Of a stretch of 64,000 bases of DNA, positions 1 through 12,930 are shown piece after piece. The notes under the pieces were generated by a model that saw only the letters and a program-made list of their open reading frames with translations, made no database searches and was not told the DNA's origin. Made by a program: the position numbers and the translations under genes. The stretch comes from Dastarcus helophoroides (taxonomy: Eukaryota > Arthropoda > Insecta > Coleoptera > Bothrideridae), in contig CM053327.1 in assembly GCA_028583605.1 (NCBI GenBank), positions 21,191,629 to 21,255,628 of the forward strand, in the 5' to 3' direction. Position 1 is the first letter of the stretch; the number at the start of each line of letters is the position of its first letter.

Positions 1-2610
1 CTTATCATATTATGACAATATATGCCAAGAGGGATACACAAAGCATCAGGCAGTATTTTTTTAAATTAAAAAAATCTGTTAGTGTCTTAAATTATGATCT
101 GTTTCAAGTTTCCTCTGCTATTGGTACAAGAACATGGCACAAGATACCAATTTTATTCCACGTCCTACTTGAATGCACTGCATAAATGAGGATTTTTTTT
201 TAATTTGAATATATTTTTCTAAAACTCTTACTTTCACGTTTTACTACCCTATAAATTTTGACTTTAAAAATTTTAGCCTTTTCTAACTATTTTTGTTTTA
301 TATTTGCAAAATTTCAAGATTAGTATAGAAATTTCCACTTATCTTACAGTTCATCATATTCCTTATTTAGGGAAGATTAAAAATTCTTGCAATTACAATT
401 TAACAGTAAAATATTATAAGAATAGATATCATGAGTCAATTTTCGATATTAATAGAAATTCTTAATGTGCCCTATAAGCAAGAATACAAGATGAGTTTCG
501 TTTTTATTTAACAAGGCTTTGACATTAATACCGCGGCCAATTAATTTCTTGCATCATTTAAGTCTAAATTGTCCTATCAACTTTTGTAAGTCATTTATAA
601 AGTAGGTCACAAATTATTACTAGTGCCACCTTTAGTTTGCATAATTAATTGCATATTAATTAACCATAAATTGTAATTAACGATACGATTAGCTATCCTG
701 ATACTGACGTGTGAAGATTACTTTATAGATGTTAGATTTTTATAAGAATATCTCACATTGAAACATATTAATTATCTTTAAGATATTTTCATTACAATGA
801 AATAAATTTTCGGTTCGATGTATGTCACACATCCGTTGGGCTAATAGGTCAGAAGCTAAGACATAAAATAGCGTTGCAAATGTTCTTAGGATAATTATGT
901 TATGTCAGAAAGATAGCGTGATTTATTTGATTATTTTGGTTATGAAATAAAAGTGTACCTTGCGTGGAATCTTGCGCCATTGATAATTACTCCTTTTATA
1001 TTGAGGCGGTTCCTTATCGTTACAATATCTTTATTTGTCTCTAATTTTGCTTCCTAAGTAGACAATATGTTACTAGGACACCTTCACATAACCTGATACC
1101 TGCGACTTCGTGTGTTTGGAAATACTGCGCTAGGTACTTGCTGGCCTTTCAAAGTATTGATGAGTTAATTTTTCAAGATCTTTGGCAAAGTATTCCTTGA
1201 AATGAACTTTGATATTACCTTCTAATCATCTATTATAGAAGAATATAAATGAAAGGGAATCCAGCGTACTTATAAAATCTGATAAGACCAAAGATGCAAC
1301 CTTCACTTGGTGGGAAACTTCACCGTAATGCTTTAGTTTCACTGGAAAGCCCTAACTACTGTATTCATCCAAAAATTGCCCTGTTGTCAGACAAATTTTG
1401 GTTCAAGTTTTATTAAATTTATTCCAGTTAGTCTCCATTCTGGATATTATGTCTACAATGTATAGTTCCAAATTACAAAGCGAAGCATTCTTAAGATCCT
1501 AAAATCTTTACGAACTGTACTAGTTATACTTCTTGTGTTATACTACTTTAGTAAAAGCACAAAAATATCCGACGTCCTTGATTTCACCCAAATCATTCTT
1601 CAAATATCATTTCCGTTTATGGGAAATATCCTTTCACGCGGACAAACAATAACATTGTCTAAAACAGATTTATTAATAAGTTGTAAGAATATGTTACAAA
1701 AGCGAAAGTTACTAGTACGGTTCGGTGTGCCGGTTTCGCTAGGTTGGGGTCACTTATCACAGACGCTAGTAGCACAAACGCATTTTTATTTTGCAACAAG
1801 TTTCCTTACATAACTGGTTCAATTTTAAGTTAGACATCAATTCCTGTATTGCTATTTTGGGCTTAAAACTTAATCAGAAGTCGTTCTCGTTTTGTCATCT
1901 TAATTACTCATTAACTGTCAAGATTTTGAAGTGAAATATTTCAGTTCTGTCTAATGTTCACTTTTAATTTTTTTGCGATAGTTTTTTTCACAGTCGAAAT
2001 TATTTTTAATAAAAAAAAAGAATGTCGAACTATGAAACCCACTGAAAGTTTCCTAAAACATCAAATTCGCACATTTCATTAACTGAATTAGGCGAAACAA
2101 AATAAGTCCACATAGGAAAAACTGCCAGTGACTGAGAGGTGGATATTTCATTTTTATGGAAACACGTCAGTAACATCACAATGTCATTGGGGTTCTTTTC
2201 GTAAACTATGCAAACCAGAAATCTAAAATTTAAGGCTAGGTCTTGATAATATGTACGTATATCGCTAACCAACAATTAAAGAAAAATATTCCTTACATTT
2301 ACATGGGTCGTCAGTTTAGTCCAAAGAAAAATAATGTTTCAAATAAGACATCGCATCGTGTGAGGTATCATTTTAAATGGCTACATTTCAATCAGTGCCA
2401 GAGATTTTAATCATATACCTAGCTCAAAATTTGCTAAAAATGACCGTCTCCCCTGATATGCTTCAAAAAATAAGATTTACAAATTGAGCCCTCGACCAGT
2501 CGGAAAGGTTTTCTCTACAGCGTAATAGTAGCTGAAAGAAAATTATTGAATAAAAGTTGCTGCTTACTTTTGCATCTTTTGAGGTATATAGTAGCAATAC
2601 TTAGTCTCAT

Positions 2611-2752
2611 GATGTTCTTATTAAGAAATATCTCAGTTAATAGGATAAAAGCATGTACAAGAAATGTTTAAATGGTATCAAATGATCTATTATTATGTGC
2701 CCTCAAAACTCCGGTGATTGCTGCCACTCTGAAGAAGCAACGATCCCCAGGG
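2611..2752 (+). repeat. dispersed repeat, copy 1
   Basis: This segment matches 3492-3638 in the same orientation over about 140 bases. Shared blocks include 'atctcagtta', 'aatggtatcaa', 'tcaaaact' and a 'ggttgct/gattgct...cc...ctga' block. The copies are clearly diverged. No coding potential or terminal inverted repeat was seen, so the class is unknown. Confidence 0.55.
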
Positions 2753-3491
2753 TGTTCCATTTAAAAATCAAAAGTTTGTATCAGTTTTAGCGAAAGTGAC
2801 AGCAACAGAAATGTCATTTGTATGTCAAAATTTGACATTTCATAAGTACATTAAGTGTAGTAAGTTTGAAAAATTTTTATCTTCATAAATAAAAAAAGGG
2901 AGTGTACCATGATCCTGTTGCTAATTATTATTTGAATTTTTTGAGAAAAATGTAATTTTTCGTTGGCTAACCACCCTGTATAATAACAAATACTATTTAA
3001 ATAAAATTATATTAATTTTCAGGAAAAGGATATACTGTATTTATTTTCACCAAAAAAATTGATTTGATTGTTTCTGGTCTTTTCAAAAGAGCTTTAAAAT
3101 AAGACTCAAATTTCATGATTCTTCTAAATATCTCAAAACCTATTATTCGTAGAATCCTATTATTGGATATCGTATTAATCGTCATTTTGTATAACATTCA
3201 AATATGTAAAAATATATAGAGTGTTCTATTTTTAAAGAGGCAATTTTAGCTCACCACCGTGTATATCTTCATCTTGTCTAGTAAAAAATAATTTTAAAAT
3301 AGTGTACTAAGAGAATTTTTATTATCAAAATAAGTGGGCTTTACCGTACTAATCACTCAACCTGTATGTGATTACATATTACATATATGGCAATACCATC
3401 CATTTGTCCCCTATCTTTAGTAGCTTAGCGCGCCTAAAGAAGTTTTCACTTCAATAATAATAATAATAGTTATGGAAGCAAGGTGTCCCCA

Positions 3492-3638
3492 GATGTTCTT
3501 AACAGGCGATATCTCAGTTAGTTGAAAAGATAGAAAGATGAACTAAGTAAATTTGTAAATGGTATCAATTAAGTCATTATAATGCATCTTCAAAACTGTG
3601 CTGGTTGCTTCCATCCTGAGAAAACCATTCCTCATCCC
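3492..3638 (+). repeat. dispersed repeat, copy 2
   Basis: Diverged direct copy of 2611-2752, about 880 bases downstream. Both copies share an ordered series of short matching blocks, which fits an old dispersed element better than chance AT-rich similarity. The class was not identified. Confidence 0.55.
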
Positions 3639-4358
3639 TTATTTTTCAATTGCACCATCCACTTCTTTTCGCTGAAAATAAATCTATATATAAATTTATG
3701 TGATCTGGTTACCCGGTTATTAACGCTGCCTGCCAAAAACTGAGGATAGTATAAATATGCTCACTAATTCATGCTTTTGTGAATATAAAACCATTGGTTT
3801 TTTGTTGCAACCATATTTTATACAAGCAGCGGACCATTAAAAGAAATGGATTATAGTGCACATGTGTTCAAATCCTACTTTATACGAACATCATACTTTT
3901 GACCTAATGGCAATCTTATAGTAGCCCGAAACTATGAGGGGGTGAAATATTAAATGTTTAAAATATAGTGAAAGTAATTATTTTAAGCTGCTACTTTTTC
4001 ATGGAAAATATATACCTATGAAATTAGTCTCACTACATTTCAATTCAAAAACTGATTTCATTTATTTCAAAGAATTAGCTTGGTTTTTTCAATAGGAATA
4101 GACAATTAGTTCAAAATATAAGTAATTTTTACTGTTCCATATTAAACATTATAGTCAAATTCAATAACTATAACTAATGTACTTGGTTAAAAAAGCAATA
4201 TAAACAGTAGATGGCATAAAAATCAAGCGACGAACTCACAGTATTATTTTTATTTTTCTTGTTTTTCTGTACACTTTACAGTCTGAGGTATCTTTAATAT
4301 CTAATTTGGCAAAAGAATATAAATAATGTACATAAATCTTTATAAAAAATAAAACAGC

Positions 4359-4364
4359 TTTATT
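4359..4364 (-). promoter_or_regulatory. polyadenylation signal of the cuticle-type gene
   Basis: TTTATT on the plus strand reads AATAAA on the minus strand. It lies about 90 bases downstream of the stop codon of the minus-strand gene that ends at 4454, the usual position for an insect poly(A) signal. Confidence 0.5.
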
Positions 4365-4453
4365 TAAGTAACAAAGAAGAAGTATGATATAAATAGTCAC
4401 AGGAGAGATTACAAAACACACATAGTGTGGATCACTTATTGTTTAACTTAAGT

Positions 4454-5524
4454 CTAGTGTCCATAGTCGTAGTGGTCATAGCCTTCATCATGGTGATGAT
4501 GATAGTGGTCATGTACTGGCACAGGCACGGGTACCTTGACTGGAACAGGCACAGGTTTCTCCACTGGATATGGGACTGGCTTTTCGATATGTACTGGAAC
4601 AGGCCTATCTACTGGTACTTTATATGGTACTGGAACTGATTTGTATACTGGTACATGTATATATTTTTCCACGGGGTACGGAGCAGGCACTGGTACTTTT
4701 ACAGGTACTGGGTATGGTTTTTCAACAGGGTAAGGTACTGGTCTATCTACATGTACTTTAACGGGCACTGGTACTGGTTTCTCAACTGGAACTGGAATTT
4801 TCTTGATAATGTGAACTGGGTATGGCTGTGGAACATGAACAGGGTAAGGGCGATCTACTGGAACTTTCACAGGAACTGGTACTTCTTTGTAAACGGGGTA
4901 GGGTTGGGGTATATGTACTGGCACCTTAACAGGTACGGGAACTCTTTTCTCAACAGGATAAGGTTGTGGTACAGGTACCTTTACTGGTACGTGAATATGT
5001 TTCTCGACTGGATAGGGTTGTGGGACTAGAACTTTCACTGGGTAAGGTCTATCTACTGGTACTTTCACTGGTACATGGACAATTTTTTCCACTGGATAAG
5101 GTTGTGGTACTGGAACTGGGACTTTAACATGTACTTTGACTGGGTAGGGTACGTGTTTGGTAACTGGATATGGTTGTGGTACTGGTACTTTTACTGGGTA
5201 CGGTACATGTTTAGTAACTGGGTAAGGGATGTGTTTTTCGACGGGGTAAGGGAGCGGAATTCCTTTGTATAAAGTTATTGTTTTATCAACGTGAGTGCTA
5301 TGTCCTAAATCGATAGGTCCAAGTCCATAATGTCCTAAGCCACTTCCACCCAGAAATGAAAGTCCTCCATGCCCTCCATGAGCACCTTCACCTACTAAGT
5401 ACCCGTGATCAATATCACTTCCATATCCATATCCTAGACTAAGTAATCCACGCTTTGTTTGTTTCTTATCACTGGATTGCTTTGCCTTCTCCTCTGCGCT
5501 AGCCAGTGCTACTGCAGTTAAGGA
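4454..5524 (-). CDS. proline/valine-repeat secreted cuticle-type protein, main exon
   Basis: This is the large second exon of a secreted structural protein. The minus strand has a good splice acceptor (pyrimidine tract then CCTTAG) just before 5524. From there the frame is open for 356 codons to a TAG at 4454. The first residues (LTAVALASA then EEK) are the end of a signal peptide, so a short first exon with the ATG must lie upstream; I did not find it. After the signal come a charged segment with a KKQTKRG stretch, a Gly/His-rich segment (about residues 25-75), then about 250 residues of [15 protein letters not shown] and VPQPYPV repeats (more than 15 PYPV units). The C-terminus is His/Tyr/Asp-rich ([19 protein letters not shown]). 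This pattern fits insect low-complexity proline-rich cuticular or matrix proteins, for which a role in exoskeleton or cement is inferred. There is no chitin-binding R&R consensus. Intron phase is 0. Confidence 0.82.
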   Translation of the reverse strand, partial: SLTAVALASAEEKAKQSSDKKQTKRGLLSLGYGYGSDIDHGYLVGEGAHGGHGGLSFLGGSGLGHYGLGPIDLGHSTHVDKTITLYKGIPLPYPVEKHIPYPVTKHVPYPVKVPVPQPYPVTKHVPYPVKVHVKVPVPVPQPYPVEKIVHVPVKVPVDRPYPVKVLVPQPYPVEKHIHVPVKVPVPQPYPVEKRVPVPVKVPVHIPQPYPVYKEVPVPVKVPVDRPYPVHVPQPYPVHIIKKIPVPVEKPVPVPVKVHVDRPVPYPVEKPYPVPVKVPVPAPYPVEKYIHVPVYKSVPVPYKVPVDRPVPVHIEKPVPYPVEKPVPVPVKVPVPVPVHDHYHHHHDEGYDHYDYGH

Positions 5525-7049
5525 CTAAGGCAGTAAATAGCAACTGCAACATAAAATCCGAGTATTAGATAATAAGATAATTAATGAGCTATTCATGTTA
5601 ATCAGACGTCTAGCTGTAAGAGACCACATAAACTTTCTAAGAATTAAGTCACGTTTATAAACTTGACATACAAAGTACAATTTATTTTTTTTATTATTAT
5701 TCTATTGCCGAACTTAACCCGATTCAGTGTATGTAATACTTTTTATTGTATCTTCACCTTATTAGAATACTTTCGCCTTCTACAATAAACGTCTTGGTTT
5801 GATTGCAGTATATTTTGTAACATGTTCGGTGTTCATCTTATAATTACTTTGCGATATATGTATGTAACTAAATACAAAAAATTAATTTTATTAGCTTTCA
5901 AAGATTTATATTTTGATTTAATTACTTTTTGTTGCTACCAATATTATAACATAACAGAAAATTGGCCTAAGAGGAGTTTATCCAATATACATTTTTCCCG
6001 CAGCTTTATTCAGTACAATTTATAAAAATATATCAGGCTAGTTTTAAATACCTATTTTCAATACACGGGTTAATTACCTATAAAATTTTACCTAATAATT
6101 GTTATTCCTTTCTATACAAATATGTACAAGGCTTCATAAGTAATTTAGTTAATTTTCTCTATATTGCCTTCCCTAAATAATTTCTCAATGTTTGCAGTGT
6201 ACAGAATTTAAAGATAAAAATTTATCATACGGACTTCCCAAAATTACTTATTTCAGTTTACATGTTTGCGAAGAAAACTGAGTATTTTAAAAACATCTCG
6301 CCAGAAATATTTGCTCATAATAAAAATCTTTGTTCTTATCGTTTAGTGTAATATATTGATTTCACAGAAATTTATTTAAAAACTGAAGACTCAGTATATG
6401 ACCATGCTACTAAAAATCAAGTTTCTACTGTCAAATATTTTAAAAGTTTTAATGCTAAAAGAATTTAACAAAATTCCCGACATTTAGCAAAGAACTAAGA
6501 CATACTTTACGTTGTTTAGCTTTTTTCAACGACAAATGGATGCCACAAAACAGTTTGTGCATTATTAGACCATGTTTTGTATATTTTTTTTTCTTTTCTG
6601 AAAGAGCCAGTTAATTAAGTTTGTTTAGAACTAATTCTATTTAGGTAATTTTCCTTAATTTTTTGGCTTCAGTCAAAGTGATTTTAAGATAAGAAATAAG
6701 TTTATAAAGTTATAAAGTTATGATAAATTTAAAATTGATTGAATATTAAATTATTTTATTTAGGAAATATGGCTTCTATTTTTTACTTTGAAATTCGTTC
6801 AAAGTAGAACTTTTTTATTAACACCATAAAACAAAAATTAGTGATGACAATCTCCTAATAAATATATTACCTTAAAACAATCTTAACAATTATAAATATT
6901 GTTATTTTAGCTAAATTTAGGATCATTCTGGTATAATGTGCTAGGCATAACTAATGATTTGTCAGTTTGAAAGTTGGCAAGTCTGGGCAAACCCTGTTAT
7001 CTGAATCAAACTCGCTGGAGTTAACAACCTCCAAAAGAAATGATAACAA
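5525..7049. other. upstream region of the cuticle-type gene, no exon resolved
   Basis: This AT-rich stretch should hold the intron, the tiny first coding exon and the promoter of the minus-strand cuticle-type gene, unless the first intron is longer. I could not pick a convincing ATG followed by a GTAAGT-type donor on the minus strand. Other open frames here look like chance. Confidence 0.4.
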
Positions 7050-7260
7050 TTCGTTCTTCATCAAAAATTGATATACAAATTTGTCCCCAGAAATCAAGTA
7101 AAATTAAAAAACACAACACTTACGTCAGAGAAGTACTCTAGTATTTCTCTGACGATGACAGCTTGGCTATTGAAACCCGTTAGACAAGTGTTGTTGTGTT
7201 TTTTAATTTTTCTTTGTTTTAGGGGACAATATTTAAATATCAATTTTTGAAGATAACCAG
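7050..7260. mobile_element. MITE-like inverted-repeat element, family A copy 1
   Basis: Two arms are imperfect inverted copies. The left arm (7050-7125) has 'caaaaattgatatacaaa', 'tgtcccc' and 'attaaaaaacacaaca'. The right arm (7180-7260) reads back as 'caaaaattgatat', 'tgtcccct' and the same 'attaaaaaacacaaca'. The centre has a small palindrome around 'agagaagtactctagtatttctct'. Related arms recur at 25677-26577 and 31497-31665, so this is a family. No transposase; target duplication not clear. Confidence 0.65.
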
Positions 7261-9859
7261 CTACGTTCCAGAAAAAAACAATCCTTTAAAAAAATATTTT
7301 AAGGTAGCATTTGTTCTAAGTAATATTTTAAAGTCCTAGTAAAAGTTTTATTACTTAGCATTTTGTAAAATACCCGAGTTTATCAAAGCAGATATGCTTT
7401 CACAAATAAAATTCAATAATAATATAATTTTGCAGCTATGAGCTTAATTTAAATAGTAAAGTTTCTTCATTATAAATAATAACAATAAAAACAAAATGTT
7501 ACATTTTGATCGTGACATTGAAATTCTGCGCATCTTGAACATATCAATTTATGGCCTTGACCGTAAAAATGAGTTGATTAAAGGAATTAATCTGATAATA
7601 TAAAAACTTTTCACTTTTTTCCGTGATTAATATTAAGGCTGTATCTACCAAACATATTTTTTTTTTCTATTTTACATCAAACTGTTGTTTATTTTTAATA
7701 CAAAAATGTGGTAAATATATCGATAAATTTATAAAATTATTAAGAATATACTTTGTCAATTTTGAAAAAGAAATTAAAATGCCAAAATTCTAAATTATTT
7801 TGAATCAAGTATAATTCAGTGGATCCTATGGAAGAAGAAATAGAGTTTCCTAAAGATACTTTGTACGGAGAACGTGATAATCCATATCAAGAATTAGTGG
7901 TCACTTATCACTGATTCACTTATCACAAAACACTTCGAACTCACCAGTTGTTTTATATTCGTACCCATAATTCTTCTGTGTGAGTCCAAGAATTGAACTG
8001 TATAAAATTTAGAGGCCTTCGGCCACTTTTATACATATTGCTCACTTTCGCTAGCTGGTAGCGTATCCACCGCCACTTTTGCAAAAGCATTTCTCCCTCT
8101 ACTGCCGAATGCGGCAGATCCGTTTCCATGGTTGAGAAAGTGATTTTTCAGCAAAGACAGCACTTTGCGTGGTGTCTTTTACGTAATATTGCACACCATC
8201 AAGGAGGAACCGAACGCGCAGAACGCGTCAGATGGTACCCGGTGCCTTTCATTTTGTAAATTAACGCTGGTGCAATCTGATTGTTGACGTTTGAACCCGC
8301 GAACGCGAGAAATTCTTAACCTTAAACTTGTCACTTTGTGTTTCAAATTATGCGGTTTGCTTATTGATCCGCATCATGGTAATGGTAAATTAACGTGAAA
8401 TTATCATCTTTCCACCTAAAACTTCATCTATTTATAATTTTATTTTAAGAACTGTTTCATTTGTCATAAAAATTAAGATTTGTTTACTGCAGTTTACAAA
8501 AAAAAGTGTAGGGCAAATATGCAAGCTGCCCTATCAGTTAACGGACGGAAGCGATCTTCTCAATAAAGCAAAGTTCAAAATTTCTGTTTCCCACTAGAGA
8601 AAAACTGGTCTGCTATAGACTGTTATATTTGCTCCAAAGGTATAATAGGGTTATTCTTTGCGAACGGATTGAACTTAAAAAAAAAAATTTCATACATGTA
8701 CAGTAAGGGAACTACGTAAAAACTAAATATAATTGCCAAACCGTAATGTGATAAGCGGCTCATTCAAACTACTCAAACTATGAAATTAAGAGTGAAACAA
8801 TGTCCCTTATTAAAGCCGTAACAAGGCAGGTGCAACAGGTTCAACCGCATAGGACCCAAAATGAGAAGCGCACCCAGAAATAGCGGTGACATTTTAATCG
8901 TTAGAAATGATATGAAAATGATAACTTTTTTTGATCAGCAATATAAGCGACATCCTTTTTTTAATTATCAACAAATATTTTCGAGTCTCAAGAATGATAA
9001 ATATTATTTTGGGAGGAGATCTAAATTTGGCATCTTGCAAAGAGCTTGTTAAAAGCTAGTTACGGCACGGTCCCTTATAGTTATAATCATCTTTTGTTTA
9101 TCCACACAGAAATTTGTTCTTTAGTTATTTAAACTTTCCAATAATCTAAAAACATTCTGTAGAAATAAAAATGATTGTTAAATATGTAGTAGTGATGTAT
9201 ATGTTGTCTCAATAAAAAAAAAATTTAAATTTAACACTGTACATCACACATTTTATTTCTGATAACTACGACTTAAAATTAATGGCAACAATATATTTTG
9301 AAATTAGCTATATTCATATGCAGAATACGGTAATGGCTACAATTATTACTGTTTAAATATTATATTTATAACAATTTATGATGTAATATTTCTTTCTTAA
9401 AACCATATAAGTTAAATAAGCATAAGACATCTCTACAAAAAATATAAGAGCAGCAATCATAAACAAAACCATTATCACATATGTATATCTTGCATAATTT
9501 AAAAATTCATTATTTTATTTTTTATAATGTAGGTATAAGTGAAACAAGTCTGAAGTTCGATTTTGCCTTATTGACGTGTTTTTGCGTTTTTCATAAAATT
9601 TACGATCTAAAAAGGTATTTAGGGTAAATAGTTTTCATTGAAACGCACAGTATATGCAAAGCCTTTCGTATTATATTATTCTTAGTTTTGAAGCTCAGGA
9701 CTTACTTTTTTTAGTGAATTTTGAAACTGCGGAAAAGCAAATTAGGAACTATATATCTCAATTATTTTTCGTAGTATTTTTTATATTTTATAGGGGCCAT
9801 TATAGGCCCTGTCACCTAAATTCAAAATCCTTGGTAACTTTCACAAGTAAGTTCGAGGC
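7261..9859. other. gene-free stretch with one GC-richer patch
   Basis: No supported gene. The segment at about 8010-8340 is markedly richer in G+C and CpG than its surroundings and starts with a small hairpin (GGCCTTCGGCC, near 8014-8024). The same hairpin word recurs at 18313-18323. This may be part of a repeat or LTR, but I could not define ends. The short frames at 8861-9052 and elsewhere have no family resemblance. Confidence 0.4.
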
Positions 9860-10282
9860 TCAGTCAGCATTATATATCCCAGTTTTTGCAACCAGGCTAA
9901 ACATCTGACCTACACTCATTCCTTCCAGATTTTCTGTTTTTAATGTAGTCAGATTATATCCGTATCTGGCAAGGTTTGAACAAGCACACACAATGTCTAA
10001 ACTTGTTTCTTTTTCAGTCCCATGCAGTCGATGTCAGTCGCCTTCTGATAGATTGAGTTTAACCTGGTGTCCTTTAAAGTTCCCGTGTCCAGTGAGCAGA
10101 CCTAGTGCTTTGCTTTTAAGTCCACTTTTATTTATTGCAATAAGTATTTCAGCCCTTGATTGCAAAGGTTTATGCATCAGCAGTCTTGCTTGGCTGCTTG
10201 CCGTAGTCTTAAAACGGTTGCTCTCCTTAAAAACCTGATGGCAGAGAAGGTTTCCAAATTCTATAAAAGACAAGAAACTCAT
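9860..10282 (-). pseudogene. non-LTR retrotransposon ORF2 C-terminal remnant
   Basis: Read on the minus strand, the fragment contains a block like AINKSGLKSKALGLLTGHG followed by a glutamate/cysteine segment (EKETSLDIVCACSNLARYG). This matches the order seen after the RNase H domain in many insect non-LTR retrotransposons (LLTGHC, then a Cys/His-like motif with E-ET-HIL-C-C). A TGA at 10034-10036 falls next to the place where a cysteine is expected, and no reverse transcriptase is nearby, so it is a dead 5'-truncated copy. The clade (R1/I/jockey-like) is not settled. Confidence 0.62.
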
Positions 10283-10584
10283 TAAAACGTTAATTTTAAT
10301 AAGGATGTAGATATTTACAGTGCAGTCGGCAATGTAATATTTCTACTTGGTATATGTAGAAACTTAACATACATACATATTAAGATAATTAGTATACTTT
10401 TTCAACATTACACAGGAAAAATATTTTACCTTGAGTTGCTAAATATCTTACCTAAATAGAAGTTCTAAATTCCTTTGTATGAAATAATTAACACATTCCG
10501 ACCGCACTATAAAGCATTTATAATAAATCTATATAATTTTTTTATTTATGTCAGCTGCAGTTTAATTTCTCTCTTTCTTTTCAG

Positions 10585-10725
10585 ATACTTCGTTAGCACG
10601 ATACTTCAGTTTCAAATTTATAGATCACTATGTCAAGCAGCTGGGCAATACGCTCCTGGAGATTTTTCTAAGCCATTACATAAATGTGACATTTATAGGA
10701 GCAAAGAAGCTGGGCGCATATTAAC
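10585..10725 (+). CDS. Ance: angiotensin-converting enzyme (ACE), penultimate coding exon
   Basis: Internal exon of a peptidyl-dipeptidase A (M2 family), a secreted or cell-surface zinc peptidase that removes C-terminal dipeptides. It has a strong acceptor (ctctctttcttttcag) and donor (gtaagt). The frame is A + 46 codons + AC (141 nt). The peptide begins [12 protein letters not shown] and continues SLCQAAG and [16 protein letters not shown], all classic ACE motifs. By alignment to human testis ACE from memory, the first Tyr corresponds to Tyr523 (transition-state stabilisation), the split codon before it to the chloride ligand Arg522, and the two Cys to the last disulfide. The extra residues between those Cys resemble insect AnCE. 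The HEXXH zinc site lies in upstream exons that are not visible in the window. The exon joins in phase to 42786. Confidence 0.93.
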
Positions 10726-10795
10726 GTAAGTACTTATACTTGCAAGAGTTTCGCCATATGCTTATTAAGATTATTCTTATTTTATAACACATATA

Positions 10796-11505
10796 GGTTC
10801 TCCCAACTAAAACTTGCCCCCCTTATAATTAGATAACCGAGAAATATTTTAGAATTCGTCGACTCCCATCGATTTATATTCTTGAAGGGACCATTTTTGA
10901 TTGTCAAGCCAACTTGATATGTTCATACCGCTGACACCCATCAACCCCCACTTTAAAATTTCAAATGAAACTTGTGTTGTCATTTTAAATCCCTTTCCAT
11001 TGCTAATACACTGGAGGTGGCTATAATTACATCATCATTTAAAATAGACATAAGTAAACAAGCTTTATAGTGGACAAAAAAAAACGTGTTTTCATTTTAA
11101 AAAAAAGTTAATACTTTGTATCAACCTGTATATTTACGAATATGTCCAATTTATAATCGACCTTATAAGACCGAAAACAAGGTGAGCACTCTGGGCGTCT
11201 CATATTGTTACATAATATTGGTTTGTCAACTTTTCATTTTTAATTCGTAATCAATTTTCAAAAACGATTTAACGTTGTATTTGCAACGAAAAACTCTTTA
11301 GAATGATGCATTATCCACAAGTAGAGTAATTCCTATTGAAATTTTAGGGTGAGGGTTGATAACGGTTACGGAAATGAACATTTCAGCTTGGCTTAACTGT
11401 CAAAAATGATCCCCTTAAGAACATAAATCGACGGGTCTCGGCGAATTCTAAAATATTTCTGGGTTTTTTAATTATAACAGGAAGATCAAGTTTTCGTTGG
11501 GAGGC
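10796..11505. mobile_element. fold-back element with about 220-bp inverted arms
   Basis: The left arm (10796-11000) reads 'ttctcccaactaaaacttg', 'gaaatattttagaattcg', 'tcgatttat', 'tcaaccccca'. The right arm (11285-11505) read in reverse gives 'cctcccaacgaaaacttg', 'gaaatattttagaattcg', 'tcgatttat', 'tcaaccctca'. The arms are diverged but collinear across about 200 bases. A partial third copy, in the right-arm orientation, is at 48985-49160. There is no coding capacity. It starts only about 70 bases after the ACE exon. Confidence 0.75.
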
Positions 11506-11639
11506 TCTGTATTAGGGATATAACGAATGTTGGTTTTTCCACAATGGGAATGCGAATATTTATTTCAAACATTCGCCAATGCGAATGCGAATGCTACTGT
11601 TGGCTGTTTCACTACCACTTGGAGAATTTTGTGAGAAAC

Positions 11640-12930
11640 TTTTCCAGAATAAAAATATTTCTTATACAGTTTTTATTTTCATTTAAATTTTAAAATCATC
11701 TCGTAGTTTACAAGTACTATTTTTCTCTAAATTTCGTAAAATTATTATTCTTAAAATTTTTATGCTTTTATTAAAACTTTAATCCAATTTTAAAAAATTA
11801 AACAAATTTTGAAAAAAAAGCCGAATTTTGGTTAAAAAGCCTAATTTTAGGTGGAAATTTAGTCGAAACTTCGAGAATAAGACATATTTTAAAAAACAGG
11901 TTAAAATTTCCAGACACTGAAAATGTAAAAAAAACGCTGAAATTTTTATAAAATATTTAAAATTTTAAGAGAAGAAAGTAGAATTTTGGGTATAAAATCG
12001 TATTTTAGAAAAAGGCGAATTATAATTTAAAAAATCCAGCTTTGGTATAAAGCTGAAATTTACAGGAAATCAAATTTAATATAAAATCCGAACCTTTTGA
12101 AAAAACTTGCTTGAAAAATATCAAAATTTCGAGAAAAAGACGATTTTTAAAATAAAAATCAAGTTTCTAAAACTCAAATTTTGAAAAAAATATCAAAATT
12201 TCGAGCAAAAGATTCACATTTTGAGAAAAAGATTGACATTTTGAGAAAAACATCGAAATTTAGTAAAAAGTCAAAATTTCCCAGAGAAAGTCAAATGGCG
12301 AATTTTCGAAAAAAGGGCGAATTTTGGGAAAACTTTAAGAAAAAAAGTCGAAATGTCAAGAAAAAGAGCCGACATTTCTTGACCAAATATTTGTTTTTTA
12401 ACCCTCCCCAACTGTGACATCAGAAAATATCCACTAATGAGATAAACTGCGAAATTTTGGGAAAGAAGTTGGAATTTGAAGTTTCTAAAAGTTTTAGTCT
12501 CTTAACAAAAATTCAAAGTTTTTCAAAAATATGTTTTAAAATTTCCATAGAGATATAATTCTAAAAATGTTTACTTATTTACCAATTTTCCAGAAAAGGG
12601 CGAAGTTTAATAGACAAGTCGAATTTTTTAGGATGATAAATTTAAAAAAAAGCCGAGATTTTCAAAAAATGACGAAGTTTGAGAAATAACGAAATTTTAA
12701 AAAACACAACGACGAATTTTAAGATAAAAATTCGAAATTTTAAGAAAGTCGTATTTTGATGTAAGAAGTCGAACTTTAGAATGAATTCGAAATTTCTAAA
12801 GAAAAAGAGAATTTTGTGAAAAAATTGCAGATTTTGAGTAAATAGTCTTAATTTCGAGAAAATGTAGAAATCTCAAGGAAAGGACTAATTTTCATTGAAA
12901 AATAAACATTTATGGAAAAGACTTCCGCAA
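11640..12930 (+). repeat. degenerate AT minisatellite, A-rich orientation
   Basis: About 1.3 kb of irregular repetition of the word 'aaattttgaaaaaaagtcg' with variants (cgaaatttt, gaaaaaa, agtc/gac). Units are roughly 15-30 bases, very diverged and not in register. The purine-rich form is on the plus strand. The open frame at 12181-12417 (Lys/Ser/Phe-rich) is a product of this repeat, not a gene. Confidence 0.7.

Larger units (their letters stand above)
1..4350. other. gene-free AT-rich stretch with dispersed repeats
   Basis: No coding exon could be supported here; the open frames are short and have no recognisable motif. The stretch lies upstream (left) of the ACE exons and downstream of the minus-strand cuticle gene, so it may be intron or intergenic. 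It contains a diverged direct repeat pair (2611-2752 and 3492-3638) and a short AAT microsatellite near 3450-3465. The ACE zinc-site exons were looked for here and not found. Confidence 0.6.

Noticed and set aside
4427..5272. Plus-strand frames rich in Trp, Tyr, Gly and Thr
   Set aside because: They are antisense shadows of the proline/valine-repeat gene at 4454-5524.
12181..12417. 78-codon Lys/Ser/Phe-rich plus-strand frame
   Set aside because: It is a translation of the degenerate AT minisatellite.
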